Below are positions 24,803 to 33,758 of a stretch of DNA of 64,000 nt, piece after piece. The notes under the pieces were generated by a model. It was not told where the DNA came from, made no database searches, and saw only the letters and a list, made by a program, of their open reading frames with translations. The stretch comes from Pseudomonas hamedanensis (GTDB lineage: Bacteria; Pseudomonadota; Gammaproteobacteria; Pseudomonadales; Pseudomonadaceae): positions 1,262,501 to 1,326,500 of the forward strand of contig NZ_CP077091.1 in assembly GCF_014268595.2 (NCBI RefSeq), given 5' to 3'. A program made the position numbers and the translations under genes. Each line of letters begins with the position of its first letter. Within the stretch, counting starts at the first letter, position 1.

Positions 24803-27178
24803 TCAAAACCGGGTGCTCCCTTCAATCGGGACCGCTTTGATGGTGGCGCGTGGGCCGGTGGACGGGAGTGGCACACCCTGCGCCGACGTCGGCAATTGCG
24901 GCGCCTGCATGTCCGGCATCGCCCAGCTGCGTTCCGGCTGCAACCGGCCCTGGGCGCGGCGCATGAAGTCGTAGCGGTTGAGGGTGATGCTGCGCCCCGC
25001 GTCGCTGTCGCGGATGATGTACGGGCGCAGAAACACCATCAGGTTGGTCTTGGTGGTCGCCCGGCGTTCGTTGCGAAACAGCGCGCCGATCCCCGGAATT
25101 GTCGACAGCCACGGCACCGCGTCGTTGCTCTGGCTGTAACCGTCCTGGAGCAAACCGCCGAGCACCATGATCTGGCCGTCGTCGAGCAGAATGCTGGTGT
25201 CGATTGCACGTTTGTTGGTGACGATGCCCGCCGAGGTCACGCTGTTGGACGCGCGCTCATCAATGCTGCTGACTTCCTGATAAATATCCAGCTTCACCGT
25301 ACCGCCCTCGGAAATCTGCGGGCGCACATTGAGCTTCAGGCCCACCTCCTCGCGCGTCACGGTCTGGAACGGATTGTTGCTGGTGCCCCCGCCGCCGGTG
25401 ACGTAGCTGCCGCTGACAAACGGGATAGTCTGGCCGACAAAAATGCTCGCCGCTTCGTTGTCCAGCGTCAGCAGATTCGGCGTCGACAGCACGTTGGTGC
25501 CGCCCTTGCTCTTCAGCGCCCGAGCCAACACTTTCAAATCCAGAATCTTGCCGATGCCGGGAATGTCGACGGTGCCGTTGACGTAGCCAAGGTTCAACCC
25601 TTGAGGCAGTACGTCTATGCTGGTTTTGCCATTGGTATTAAGACCCGAACCGCCGAGATTGGCACCGCCGATCACGCCTTTGCCGCCAAGATTGCCGGTC
25701 TGCCATTGCACGCCGAATTCGCTGGCATCGTCCTCGCCGACTTCGACGATCAGGCTCTCGATCACCACCTGCGCGCGGCGCTGGTCGAGCAAATCGATGA
25801 CTTCACGCAAGTTGCGATACAGCGGCTCCGGCGCAGAGATCAGCAAAGTGTTGGTGGTGGCGTCGGCCTGAATCGTCACACCGCCAGCGCTGAAGGCAAC
25901 GTTCTGTTCGCTGCTCTGCGTGCCACCACTGCTGGCCGCGCCGCCATTGCCCTGCGCATAGCTGCCGCCGGTTCCGCCACTGCCAGTCGAGGTTGTCGTG
26001 CCAGTGCTCGGCGTGCTGCTCTGGCCGTTCTGCCCGGCATTGCCGCCGGTGCTGCTGCCCATCGCGCTGAGCACCGAGCGCGCCGTGTCACTGCTGCCGC
26101 TATCGCTCTCACCGGTGAGCAAACCGCGCAACGCTTGCGCGAGTTTCGCTGCCTGGGCGTTGCGCAGATAAACCACATGCAGATTGCTCGGATTGCTCTG
26201 CGCGTTGTCGAGTTTGTAGATGAGGTTGCGCGCCAGCTCGGTGCGCTCGGGGCTGCCGGCGCGAATGATGATGGTGTTGGAACGCGGATCGCCGATCACG
26301 GCAATTTTCTGCGTCGGATCGTTGCCCGGCGCGTCGAGCAAGTCGGCGACCATCGGCGCGATGTCGGCGGCGATGCCGTTCTGGATCTGCACCACGTCAG
26401 TGTCGATGGCGCTCGGTGTGTCGATGCTTTCGATCAACTGCGCGACGCGGGTCAGGTTCTCGGCGTAATCGGTAATGACGATGGTGTTGTTGCCGGGATA
26501 AGCATTGATCGGATTGTTCGGCGAAACGATCGGGCGCAGCACCGGGATCAGGTTCACCGCGTTCTCGTATTGCAGGCGAAACGTGCGCGTGAGCATGCCG
26601 TTGCCGGCGGGTTTGTCGGCGCTGTAGATCGGCCCGCCAAGCAGTTTGGCATCGGCCTCGGGAACGACCTGAGCGACGCCGCCCACATCAACCACGCTGA
26701 AACCTTGCATGCGCAGCGCCGCGAGCAGCATGTCGTAGGCCTGCCGCGCTGGCACCTGACCTTCCGACACCAGCGTCAGCGTGCCCTTGACCCGTGGATC
26801 GACGAGAAATTGCTGCCCGGTGGCCCGCGACAATGCACGCACCACCGCCTGAATATCCGCCTCGACAAAATTCAGCGTCACCGGTTGCTCGCCCAACGGA
26901 TTGCGGGCGACTGCGTTGCTCGGCGCCGCAGCACCACCGCGCCCACGCTGACTGATGTTGTGCAACTGCTTGGGCGCCGGTCGCGCCTGGGCCTGCGCCC
27001 GTTCGCGATCGGCCACCGCATCACCGCTGCGCTGGGTGTTGGCCAACGGCCGACCGAGTTCACTGTCGACCAGCAGCGGCGGCTGATTCTGCGGCGCCGT
27101 GGTGCTGTTGCACGCGCTCAACGCCATCAGCAACAACGGCAGCGCCAGACGTGCCGGTTTGCAGCGTGACTCCTTCAT
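24803..27178 (-). CDS. hxcQ: type II secretion secretin GspD (HxcQ), lipoprotein type
   Basis: This 791-residue outer-membrane secretin starts with a lipoprotein signal whose lipobox LSAC puts the lipidated cysteine at residue 23. That agrees with the known self-piloting liposecretin HxcQ. N0/N domains follow (LNFVEADIQAVVRALSRATG at about 100), then a Gly/Ser-rich insertion near residues 340-415, and the secretin domain (VIESLIVEVGEDDASEFGVQ, then VLSTPNLLTLDNEAASIFVG and QTIPFVSGSY), ending with VMVLGGLL-type strands. The start overlaps the hxcZ stop. The last codons are duplicated in the adjacent repeats. Confidence 0.93.
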   Translation of the reverse strand: MKESRCKPARLALPLLLMALSACNSTTAPQNQPPLLVDSELGRPLANTQRSGDAVADRERAQAQARPAPKQLHNISQRGRGGAAAPSNAVARNPLGEQPVTLNFVEADIQAVVRALSRATGQQFLVDPRVKGTLTLVSEGQVPARQAYDMLLAALRMQGFSVVDVGGVAQVVPEADAKLLGGPIYSADKPAGNGMLTRTFRLQYENAVNLIPVLRPIVSPNNPINAYPGNNTIVITDYAENLTRVAQLIESIDTPSAIDTDVVQIQNGIAADIAPMVADLLDAPGNDPTQKIAVIGDPRSNTIIIRAGSPERTELARNLIYKLDNAQSNPSNLHVVYLRNAQAAKLAQALRGLLTGESDSGSSDTARSVLSAMGSSTGGNAGQNGQSSTPSTGTTTSTGSGGTGGSYAQGNGGAASSGGTQSSEQNVAFSAGGVTIQADATTNTLLISAPEPLYRNLREVIDLLDQRRAQVVIESLIVEVGEDDASEFGVQWQTGNLGGKGVIGGANLGGSGLNTNGKTSIDVLPQGLNLGYVNGTVDIPGIGKILDLKVLARALKSKGGTNVLSTPNLLTLDNEAASIFVGQTIPFVSGSYVTGGGGTSNNPFQTVTREEVGLKLNVRPQISEGGTVKLDIYQEVSSIDERASNSVTSAGIVTNKRAIDTSILLDDGQIMVLGGLLQDGYSQSNDAVPWLSTIPGIGALFRNERRATTKTNLMVFLRPYIIRDSDAGRSITLNRYDFMRRAQGRLQPERSWAMPDMQAPQLPTSAQGVPLPSTGPRATIKAVPIEGSTRF

Positions 27179-27723
27179 GAAGCTTCCTTAGCGCCCTGCG
27201 CCTGATCCATGCGAACGGTGCCTGACAATGTGCCGGCGGTGACTTCGGTCGAGGCTTCGCCGGCGCGTTGCAGGCGCGCCTCGACCACGTGCAGAGAAAG
27301 TTGCGGCGGTGTGCTTAACAGCCAGTCGAGTACGGCATCGGCCGGTGCGGCATCGAAGGTCAGCTGCCACGCGCCGGCCTCCCCGGCCTGTAATTGATAG
27401 TGCCCGGCGAGGCCGCTGGTCTGCAGCGTCTGCTCTAGCGATTGCGCCACGCTTTGCCCGTCCGGGCGCACGCTGACTTCTCGCAGCAACACTTCCAGCG
27501 CTTCGGCCTGAGCGCGCAACTTGGGGGTTTCGGCTTGCCAATAAGCAATTTTCTTCAACGGCGGCTGGATCAGCGCGACCCACAGCAACAGGCCCACCAG
27601 CGCTACGGCCATGCCCCCGACCATGCGTTTTTCCCGTGGCGCCAGTGGCTGCCAGCGGGCCTGCAACTGAGCGTTGAGCCGTTGCCACTTGGCGCGGTAC
27701 AGCGCCAGCGTCGCCCTATTCAT
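27175..27723 (-). CDS. hxcZ: type II secretion protein GspM (HxcZ)
   Basis: This 182-residue bitopic inner-membrane protein has one membrane segment (MVGGMAVALVGLLLWVALI, about 35-53), a coiled-coil stretch and a small periplasmic ferredoxin-like domain (SLEQTLQTSGLAGHYQL). It pairs with GspL. ATG at 27723 overlaps the hxcY stop by eight bases; a longer open frame to 27906 lies inside hxcY and is not used. Confidence 0.88.
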   Translation of the reverse strand: MNRATLALYRAKWQRLNAQLQARWQPLAPREKRMVGGMAVALVGLLLWVALIQPPLKKIAYWQAETPKLRAQAEALEVLLREVSVRPDGQSVAQSLEQTLQTSGLAGHYQLQAGEAGAWQLTFDAAPADAVLDWLLSTPPQLSLHVVEARLQRAGEASTEVTAGTLSGTVRMDQAQGAKEAS

Positions 27724-28891
27724 CTTCTGCTCCGCTGCTGTCGTCGTTGTCGCTCGGGGTGGCTTCATTGGCCGGGCGCAATGTCCAGCCTGCTTCGTCG
27801 GCGGTGACGCTGATGCCGGCCTGCGCCAGGGTGCTTTGCCACGCCTGATCGTTGCCGCCACGGCGCGCATCGCTGAGCAAACCGAGTTGCAACGTACCGT
27901 CGACAAACGTCAACCGCTCGACACTGCCGGCCATTGACGGTATGCCGCTGCCGGCCTGCAACACCAGACGGTTGAAGGTCTGCGCCGGATCATCCGCCGC
28001 GCCCTTCTGCCGCACGGCCAGTTGCTGGCGGGCCTGCTGCAACGGGTTGAGAATCACCGGCAACTCGGGGAACGCCTGTTTGACCCGCAGGCTCATCTGG
28101 GCTTTCAATTGCTGACCCTGACTGGCTTCGCGGGCGGCGTACAGGTTCAAACCGATCACCCACACCGCCACAGCCAACGCTGACAAGCCGATCGCCCGGC
28201 CCCAGCCGCGATGTTCGGTCTGCTGCTGTTGAACGGCGCCATGCAGACCCCAGCCGGGAAGCGGCCCCGCCCAGCGCTGCGCATCGCTCATCGGCAGTTC
28301 GGAGCCCGCTGGCGGATGATCACCGATCCAGTGCAGCGTGATGCCCGGTTCCCACACGACACCGTCGAGGCCGTCATCGAACAACGGCTGCACCCGCGCC
28401 ACTTGCACGCTGTCGCGCAGCAGCAAATGCCCGTCCTGCACGCACGCCACGCTGCCGGGCAGCACCGGCAAACTGTACGGCGCCGGGTAGAGACCGCGCA
28501 GCGTCAGCCCGGCCTGTTTGAGTAACTGAGCAAACCGCAGCAACTGCTGCCGAGGTGCCCAGGCAATTTGCACCTGCCCGGCCTCGTCCCGAGGGCTATG
28601 TGCGATGTGCATCTCGCGACTGTCACCGAGCATCAAGGCCTGCGCCGCACACTGCACCGCCGCGACCATTTTGTTGGCTGGCAACGGCGGCACGTCGAGA
28701 CTCGCGAGCAGGCTGTCGGCCGGGTGGAGAAAACACAGCAGGGGCGGCGATTTCGACCGTTGCCCCAACTCACCCAGGCTGAGCCGTTCTTCGCGGCTGA
28801 CCTGGCCCTGACGATCCAGCCAGGCGCAGTCCAACTCGCTGTTCAAATCGAGTTCCGCCAGCGGCGGTAATGCAACCTTCAACTGGGTCAT
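27716..28891 (-). CDS. hxcY: type II secretion protein GspL (HxcY)
   Basis: This 391-residue protein has a cytoplasmic actin-like domain (residues 1-225), one membrane segment (GLSALAVAVWVIGLNLYAA, about 232-250) and a periplasmic domain ending in an acidic tail. GspL recruits the GspE ATPase to the membrane. I chose ATG at 28891, which overlaps the hxcX stop by four bases. Confidence 0.88.
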   Translation of the reverse strand: MTQLKVALPPLAELDLNSELDCAWLDRQGQVSREERLSLGELGQRSKSPPLLCFLHPADSLLASLDVPPLPANKMVAAVQCAAQALMLGDSREMHIAHSPRDEAGQVQIAWAPRQQLLRFAQLLKQAGLTLRGLYPAPYSLPVLPGSVACVQDGHLLLRDSVQVARVQPLFDDGLDGVVWEPGITLHWIGDHPPAGSELPMSDAQRWAGPLPGWGLHGAVQQQQTEHRGWGRAIGLSALAVAVWVIGLNLYAAREASQGQQLKAQMSLRVKQAFPELPVILNPLQQARQQLAVRQKGAADDPAQTFNRLVLQAGSGIPSMAGSVERLTFVDGTLQLGLLSDARRGGNDQAWQSTLAQAGISVTADEAGWTLRPANEATPSDNDDSSGAEDE

Positions 28892-29847
28892 ACGCCCACC
28901 CGCGACCAAATCACTTGCGGCAACCGGTCCTGACTACGATGCAACAACGCCTCAAGCCTGACCCGACGCTGATCCCGCCGCGCCTCGCCACGCAGACGAA
29001 ACCAGTCACTGGTGATGCCGACTTTTACGCTGGTCAACTCCAGTTGTGGCATGCGCAAGCGGTTGACGAAATCGCCACGGTTGATAAACCAGCGCCCGGC
29101 ATCGCGCTCATTGATCAACGCCTGCGCACGCTCCAGCGACAGCCCCGGCACATAAGCGGCCAAGACTGGCGCGGTGGCGGTGTTGCCGTTAAGCCACGTC
29201 GTCGTAGGAATCACCGTCAGGTATGGCGCCAGTTTGGCCATCACCGCTTCATTGACCCCGTCGACACTGCGCAAATCGTCAATGCTGCGCAGCATCGGCA
29301 GCGTCGGTTTTTGCGGTTTGCGTGCAGCGTCCGGCGAGGTGATTCGGCCACTGTCAAAACCAGCTTTTGATGTCTCGGCAATCTGCGGATTCAGCAATCG
29401 AGGGTAGGAAGCAATCACCCGCTGGCTGATGCGCTGGCTTAGCCCGGCGCTGACCCCGATCAACTCGCACAAACGCTGAAACGCCGCGACCTGCGCCTCG
29501 TCAACCCGCTCGTTGGCCACCAGATTGCGCAAGTTGAACTTGCCCTGCTCATCCTCCAGCCGCCCCTCGAAACCCTGCGCGCTCAAACGTTGCGCCCAAG
29601 GCTGATCGAGCCGGGTCAGCGGATCGCGCAGACGTGCGTCCCAGAGCAATTGGCGGCTGATCTCCAGCCCACCCTGAACCACCCAACGCCCCTGAATCCG
29701 CTGCTGATCCGCCTCCAACGCACGGGTCGCCACACTCTGGCGCGTCAACATGCCCGCCGCGATCACCGCCACCACGGCCGCAATCAACAACGCGCTGATA
29801 ATCGCCATGCCCCGTTGCTTCGCCCCATTGAGCGAACGCATGTTCAT
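28888..29847 (-). CDS. hxcX: type II secretion minor pseudopilin GspK (HxcX)
   Basis: This 319-residue protein has a class III prepilin start (GAKQRGMAIISALLIAAVVA) for the shared prepilin peptidase, then the large globular GspK domain with FNLRNLV and helix-hairpin-helix-like PGLSLERAQALINERDAG. GspK caps the pseudopilus tip with GspI and GspJ. No prepilin peptidase gene is in the window. Confidence 0.92.
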   Translation of the reverse strand: MNMRSLNGAKQRGMAIISALLIAAVVAVIAAGMLTRQSVATRALEADQQRIQGRWVVQGGLEISRQLLWDARLRDPLTRLDQPWAQRLSAQGFEGRLEDEQGKFNLRNLVANERVDEAQVAAFQRLCELIGVSAGLSQRISQRVIASYPRLLNPQIAETSKAGFDSGRITSPDAARKPQKPTLPMLRSIDDLRSVDGVNEAVMAKLAPYLTVIPTTTWLNGNTATAPVLAAYVPGLSLERAQALINERDAGRWFINRGDFVNRLRMPQLELTSVKVGITSDWFRLRGEARRDQRRVRLEALLHRSQDRLPQVIWSRVGV

Positions 29848-29855
29848 CGCCAGCC

Positions 29856-30314
29856 TTACAGCTGCCAGGAACCGATATCGGCATTCACGCCGTCGCCATC
29901 AGGCTGACCGTCGGCACCGAGGGAAAAGATGTCGATCTCGCCGTTGGCGCCAGGATTGAGGTACTGATAAGGACGGCCCCACGGATCATTCGGCAAACGC
30001 TCCAGGTACGAACGCCAGTTGCTGTTCTTCGCATCCGCCGGACGTTCAACCAGCACTTTCAAGCCCTGATTCATGCTCGGGTAAGTGCCGTGGTCGAGGC
30101 GATACAACTTCAACGCCTGCATCAACCCACCAATATCCTGCTTCGCCGCCGTCGCCCGCGCCTGATCCGGCCGGTCGAGCACCTTGGGCACCACCATCGC
30201 CGCCAAAATGCCCAGAATCACCACGACCACCATGATCTCGATCAGCGTAAAACCCTGCTGCCCGCGCGGCTTGCGCAACGGTGTATGAAGCGGTGTGCAC
30301 GGTGCGATATCCAT
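29856..30314 (-). CDS. hxcT: type II secretion major pseudopilin GspG (HxcT)
   Basis: This 152-residue protein has the prepilin motif RGQQGFTLIEIMVVVVILGI and the conserved GspG region YRLDHGTYPSMNQGLKVLV, NDPWGRPYQYLNPG and the calcium-site region around DIFSLGADGQPDGDG. It is the first gene of the minus-strand hxc unit. It is divergent from hxcV with about 147 bases between the starts, so the promoters of both genes lie in 30315-30461. Confidence 0.95.
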   Translation of the reverse strand: MDIAPCTPLHTPLRKPRGQQGFTLIEIMVVVVILGILAAMVVPKVLDRPDQARATAAKQDIGGLMQALKLYRLDHGTYPSMNQGLKVLVERPADAKNSNWRSYLERLPNDPWGRPYQYLNPGANGEIDIFSLGADGQPDGDGVNADIGSWQL

Positions 30315-30461
30315 CTCGACATTCCCTGACTTGATTCGATTTCGACGCGCAGTGTTGCAAGAAGATATGTCAGGGATGTTGAAAATCCTCGGGTGTTTTG
30401 GTCGTCAAGCCGTCAAGGACGGGGGTTAGCGTCAGGGGTTGTTTTCTGGGTTGAGGCTTTG

Positions 30462-30836
30462 ATGCGCCCGCGTAATGGAGAAGCAGGATTCACCCTGATT
30501 GAAGTGTTGGTCGCACTGGCGATTATTGCCGTGGCGATGTCGGCGGCTGTGCGCGTGGCGGGGTTGATGACGCAGAGTAATGGGGTGTTGCGGGATCGCT
30601 CGATTGCGCTGATCGCGGCGCAAAGCCGCATGGCGGAGTTGCGGCTGGAGGGCAATTTGCCGAAAGGCATGAAAGCGGTCGAATGCGATCAAGGACGACT
30701 ATCACTGCGTTGCGAACAGGTAATCGCCCCCGCAGAAAACGGACGGCTGCTCAAGATCGGCATCCAAGTATTCGACCGCAACCAGGACGCGCCGCCGTTG
30801 GCAAAACTAGAAACCCTCCTAACCCGCCCACCGTAG
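30462..30836 (+). CDS. hxcV: type II secretion minor pseudopilin GspI (HxcV)
   Basis: This 124-residue protein has the prepilin motif NGEAGFTLIEVLVALAIIAV and the GspI pattern MTQSNGVLRDRSIALIAAQS, then VFDRNQDAPPLAKLETLLTR. ATG at 30462 starts MRPRNGEAGF; an upstream in-frame ATG at 30393 would add 23 residues unlike a prepilin leader. It is the only intact gspI in the window: a decayed relative of its 3' half lies at 40680-40833, across the accessory island. Confidence 0.9.
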   Translation: MRPRNGEAGFTLIEVLVALAIIAVAMSAAVRVAGLMTQSNGVLRDRSIALIAAQSRMAELRLEGNLPKGMKAVECDQGRLSLRCEQVIAPAENGRLLKIGIQVFDRNQDAPPLAKLETLLTRPP

Positions 30837-31034
30837 GAGCTGCCGAAGGCTGCGATCTTTTGATTTCGCCTTTTGGAAGGCAAGCCCAAAAGATCACAAC
30901 CAGAGCCAACCCCCAAAGGTTTCAGCGCGGCACACAATACCCTCGACCAACACAAAACCCTGTGGGAGCGAGCTTGCTCGCGAAAGCGTCAGAACAGACA
31001 CCTGATCAACCGACAGGTGTTCCCAGCCCTCGCA
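30837..31034. repeat. REP-like elements after hxcV
   Basis: No gene. The stretch holds a TAGGAGCTGCCGAAGGCTGC element (30834-30895 with an imperfect inverted partner) and a REP copy, TGTGGGAGCGAGCTTGCTCG, at 30960-30980. Confidence 0.7.
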
Positions 31035-31394
31035 TCAACCCGAAAACTCCAGATTATCCAGCGCCCGATTCACCGCCAACTCCCCCAACATGATCAGTTG
31101 CGCAACCCCCAACAACGCCCGCCGCTGCGGCGCCGGCAACAGACTGGAAATGTCCTGAGCAATCGTCTTCGCCGAAGCAAGCGTGTCACTGGCATCGGCC
31201 AGCAGTTCTTCATTCTTGGTGTCCGCCGTCACCGCATACATCCCACGGGCCTTACGTGGCGGGGGCAGGAGATTGGGTGGCGAGAGGTAATGATCGAGCG
31301 CACGGTCGGCGGCTTCGTGGAGTTTGTTTGAATCGAGGGATTCGTAAGGAGACGTGGGATCGGTTTCGGGCGGGTTGGGTGTGGGTTTGATCAT
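31035..31394 (-). CDS. DUF6124-type small protein, copy 1
   Basis: This 119-residue protein starts MIKPTPNPPETDPTSPYESL and continues with the ADRALDHYL motif, a proline-rich linker and a helical C-terminus (LLGVAQLIMLGELAVNRALD). It belongs to a Pseudomonas-specific family of unknown function. Copy 2 at 33759 is about 95% identical. The start is unambiguous: AAGGAG seven bases upstream. That Shine-Dalgarno site can pair with a loop of the structured leader directly upstream. Confidence 0.82.
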   Translation of the reverse strand: MIKPTPNPPETDPTSPYESLDSNKLHEAADRALDHYLSPPNLLPPPRKARGMYAVTADTKNEELLADASDTLASAKTIAQDISSLLPAPQRRALLGVAQLIMLGELAVNRALDNLEFSG

Positions 31395-31545
31395 GGTGAA
31401 GCTCCTTGATTATTGGAGCCGCCACGTTTCGCTGCGAAACGAAGAGAGGTGGCAGCTGTACGCAGGTTCGCAGACCGGGAATCAAGGAACCCGGCATACC
31501 CGAAGGTATCCCGCGCACAGCCGCCATAAAGCGTCATTGCCATAA
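31395..31545 (-). promoter_or_regulatory. structured leader RNA candidate of DUF6124 gene copy 1
   Basis: Read on the minus strand, an outer stem joins GGCTGTGCGC with GCGTACAGCT. Inside are a tetraloop hairpin (ATACC-TTCG-GGTAT, 31495-31508) and a CCGGG/CCCGG stem-loop. The latter's loop TCCTTGATT (31480-31488) is complementary over nine bases to AATCAAGGA (31403-31411), which covers the Shine-Dalgarno site. Copy 2 has different bases but keeps each pairing, so the structure appears conserved. Confidence 0.65.
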
Positions 31546-31794
31546 CGGCAACGAGATTTGGAGCGCTGTGCGCCTTGATTGATCCGGGCTGCGAAACCCG
31601 GTCGCTGATTCGTCAGCGACTCGACCACAATAGAACCTGGCCCCAAGGCGCACAAGCCGGCGGATTCTGGCGTAGCTGTAGGCAATGGCGCAAGGATGTG
31701 TAGCTTGGGAGAGTGTTTGGAGATGTCTTTTTAAACACTGGTGTTTATGGTGAGCTTCCCGTGACACCGGTGCGGACCGGGCGGTGCGACAGGG
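31546..31794 (-). other. upstream structured region of copy 1
   Basis: No gene. On the minus strand an 11-base perfect stem (TGTGCGCCTTG with CAAGGCGCACA) encloses two hairpins: GTCGCTGA/TCAGCGAC and CCGGG/CCCGG. The outer end, with CCTACAGCTACGCCAGAATC and GACATCTCC, is almost identical in copy 2. It looks like a second RNA domain upstream of the leader. Confidence 0.5.
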
Positions 31795-32181
31795 CTAAAC
31801 AAAACCTGACTTCACAGCTATACCAAAACAGATCATGACCAGTAGCAGGCCAATCACGCTCCATTGCAGCACAGCGAGCTTTCGTTTGAGTGGAGCTGGA
31901 AAACTGGCTAAATCTTCGGAACTCAGCTCGCCCCTTTTCAAATAAAACCCAGGAAAGGTCACAATCCCTGAAATGCCACCGACGAGCAGAAGTTTACCCC
32001 AAGGCCCACCATGCCTAAGGGGAGCGCGAGTCATAATGGCTGAGCAATTTTTCAGGTGCTCCAACATCAAATCCATCTTTGTATACGCCAAGTGCAAACA
32101 GACGGCTATCCAAAGAAAAAGCCCTGCTAGGTCAACGACAGCGATGGACAGAAGTACTTTATCAACGAAAGTCATACTCAC
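31795..32181 (-). CDS. small membrane protein, candidate immunity protein
   Basis: This 128-residue protein has three or four hydrophobic segments (about 10-32, 62-80, 105-125) and no recognised domain. Its start overlaps the stop of the upstream gene by four bases (32178-32181). The upstream protein has a pore-former-like C-terminus, and a small membrane protein in this position is the usual arrangement for immunity to pore-forming effectors. This is inference from size, topology and coupling. Confidence 0.65.
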   Translation of the reverse strand: MSMTFVDKVLLSIAVVDLAGLFLWIAVCLHLAYTKMDLMLEHLKNCSAIMTRAPLRHGGPWGKLLLVGGISGIVTFPGFYLKRGELSSEDLASFPAPLKRKLAVLQWSVIGLLLVMICFGIAVKSGFV

Positions 32182-33326
32182 TTAACTGCCTCATAGATCT
32201 TCTCACCAGCCCATTCGCTTGTAGCCCCTCCGAGGGCGCCACCAGCATATGAGCCTGCTGCGACGACAATGACGCCGCATGCCAAAGTTGCCATGCCGCC
32301 TGTAGGTACACCCAAGCCGACACAGATAATTCCAGCCGTGGAGCCGGTCAAAAACGCACCGGCAGCAGCGCCGCCGGCTACTCCTCCGATGAAACTACCC
32401 CCCTCGGTATATTTGATCTTCTCGCAGGCATCTACGTCGCCAGCTGCACAGACTTCCTGAACCTTAATGTAAGACGCCCCGCCGCCCACGGCCGTGCCGA
32501 CCCAACCGCCGTACTTTACGACCTTGGCTGCTTTGGCGACACCTTCCGCGTGCGTGGCATAACCAGGAATCTGTCCCGGCGCGCCAGCCAGACTCCAATG
32601 ATGAACCAGGCTTTTACTTGAGATGCCGAGGGCTGACTTCAGACTTGGATGATCAGGGAAGCCGATACCCTTTCGGGTTAAGCCGTTGAGCTGTCTATCG
32701 AGCTTCCCAAACAGACGTGCACGCTCAGCGAAAAACTCTGAGCTACGCAAGTGACCGTCGCGCTGAAAACTTTTCTGGTGCAGAGCTTCGATTTCCGTGA
32801 GCGAGGTTTTCACGTCTTCCAGGTTCTTGGCAAAGATCGATTCACCAACGCCGATTGAGGTTGAGCCTTGCGAAAGGACGGACTCTATCTGGCTCCGATA
32901 CTGAACCATGAAGCTGGCTTCTTCGTCGCTCATGGGTTTGAGCGCCGCGTCCACTTTCTGCGCGGCTTCCATGAGCAATGTTTCTTCACGCGTGCACTGA
33001 AGATTGTTCGGATCGCTCAGCACAATGAGCTGACCGGGCTTGGCGTAGCCGGTGACGTGAGGGTTGAGACGCGTGAAATTCTCAAGCGTTGCACCATCCG
33101 GCTTATCGAACAACGCCGCCTCTAACGCGGAGCGCGGCATGACTTGTTGAACGATATAAAACCCTGGCTCCGCTATCGCCTTAACAGCAGCCGGTTTTTC
33201 CGGCGGAGCCTCAGGGTATTCCGCCCAGTACTTGGCATGCAGATCGACCGGCTCTACGCCTCGGTAGATCTTTTTTCTTGGTGGGTTAGGCAGTGCGGGC
33301 CTTGGCACGTTTCCATATTCACTCAT
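32178..33326 (-). CDS. candidate pore-forming effector with LysM-like and glycine-zipper regions
   Basis: This 382-residue protein lacks a signal peptide. Residues 1-45 are Pro-rich. Residues about 52-103 resemble a LysM-like segment (FYIVQQVMPRSALEAALF to KPGQLIVLSDPN). The middle (110-230) is helical and charged. The last 110 residues are Gly/Ala-rich hydrophobic helices with GxxxG repeats (GGSFIGGVAGGAAAGAFL, then GVIVVAAGSYAGGALGGAT), as in membrane-inserting toxins. Signal-less N-terminus, LysM-like segment and coupled membrane partner suggest a contact-delivered (for example type VI) effector. No VgrG, PAAR or Hcp gene is nearby, so delivery is unproven. Confidence 0.6.
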   Translation of the reverse strand: MSEYGNVPRPALPNPPRKKIYRGVEPVDLHAKYWAEYPEAPPEKPAAVKAIAEPGFYIVQQVMPRSALEAALFDKPDGATLENFTRLNPHVTGYAKPGQLIVLSDPNNLQCTREETLLMEAAQKVDAALKPMSDEEASFMVQYRSQIESVLSQGSTSIGVGESIFAKNLEDVKTSLTEIEALHQKSFQRDGHLRSSEFFAERARLFGKLDRQLNGLTRKGIGFPDHPSLKSALGISSKSLVHHWSLAGAPGQIPGYATHAEGVAKAAKVVKYGGWVGTAVGGGASYIKVQEVCAAGDVDACEKIKYTEGGSFIGGVAGGAAAGAFLTGSTAGIICVGLGVPTGGMATLACGVIVVAAGSYAGGALGGATSEWAGEKIYEAVK

Positions 33327-33758
33327 GACTCATCCTTGTCCATTTCGGGAATCTCGACTTGAGAGTTCAATAGCTGACGCTATCGAAACGGCCAAGTGCT
33401 GGCTGTAGGACAAAGCCTAAATTGCTGTGCCCAAACAGCTGATTCCTGTCATTCGCTGGGCGCGCAGGATAGCTGGTGAGGGAAGAAGGCTCTATGGCAG
33501 CGAATGGCCATCGGCGGGGTTACCTTCTGATCTGGCTGTGTTGATTGCACCTCACAGCCTGTAACGGCGCGCGTTCTCGCTGAGAATGTGGCTAGTAATG
33601 TCGGCCAAGTCGGGCACTCAAAGGGGACTGTTTTATCCTCAGAAAATAAATCAGCCCCCATTTTTTATTCAAAGGCGACACAGTAACTCTGGGAGCGAGC
33701 CTGCTCGCGAAGGCGCCAGAGCTACCGCCAAATCAACCCGCTGGCACCCCACTGCACA
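33327..33758. other. intergenic region with repeats
   Basis: No credible gene in 432 bases. It contains an imperfect relative of the short AAATAAATCMGYCCCC repeat (33642-33668), and a REP copy at 33690-33715. The remainder shows nothing recognisable. Confidence 0.5.

Noticed and set aside
21395..27169. Long plus-strand frames opposite hxcS, hxcR and hxcQ
   Set aside because: The minus-strand genes have clear family motifs; the antisense frames have none and are rich in Arg, His and Gln.
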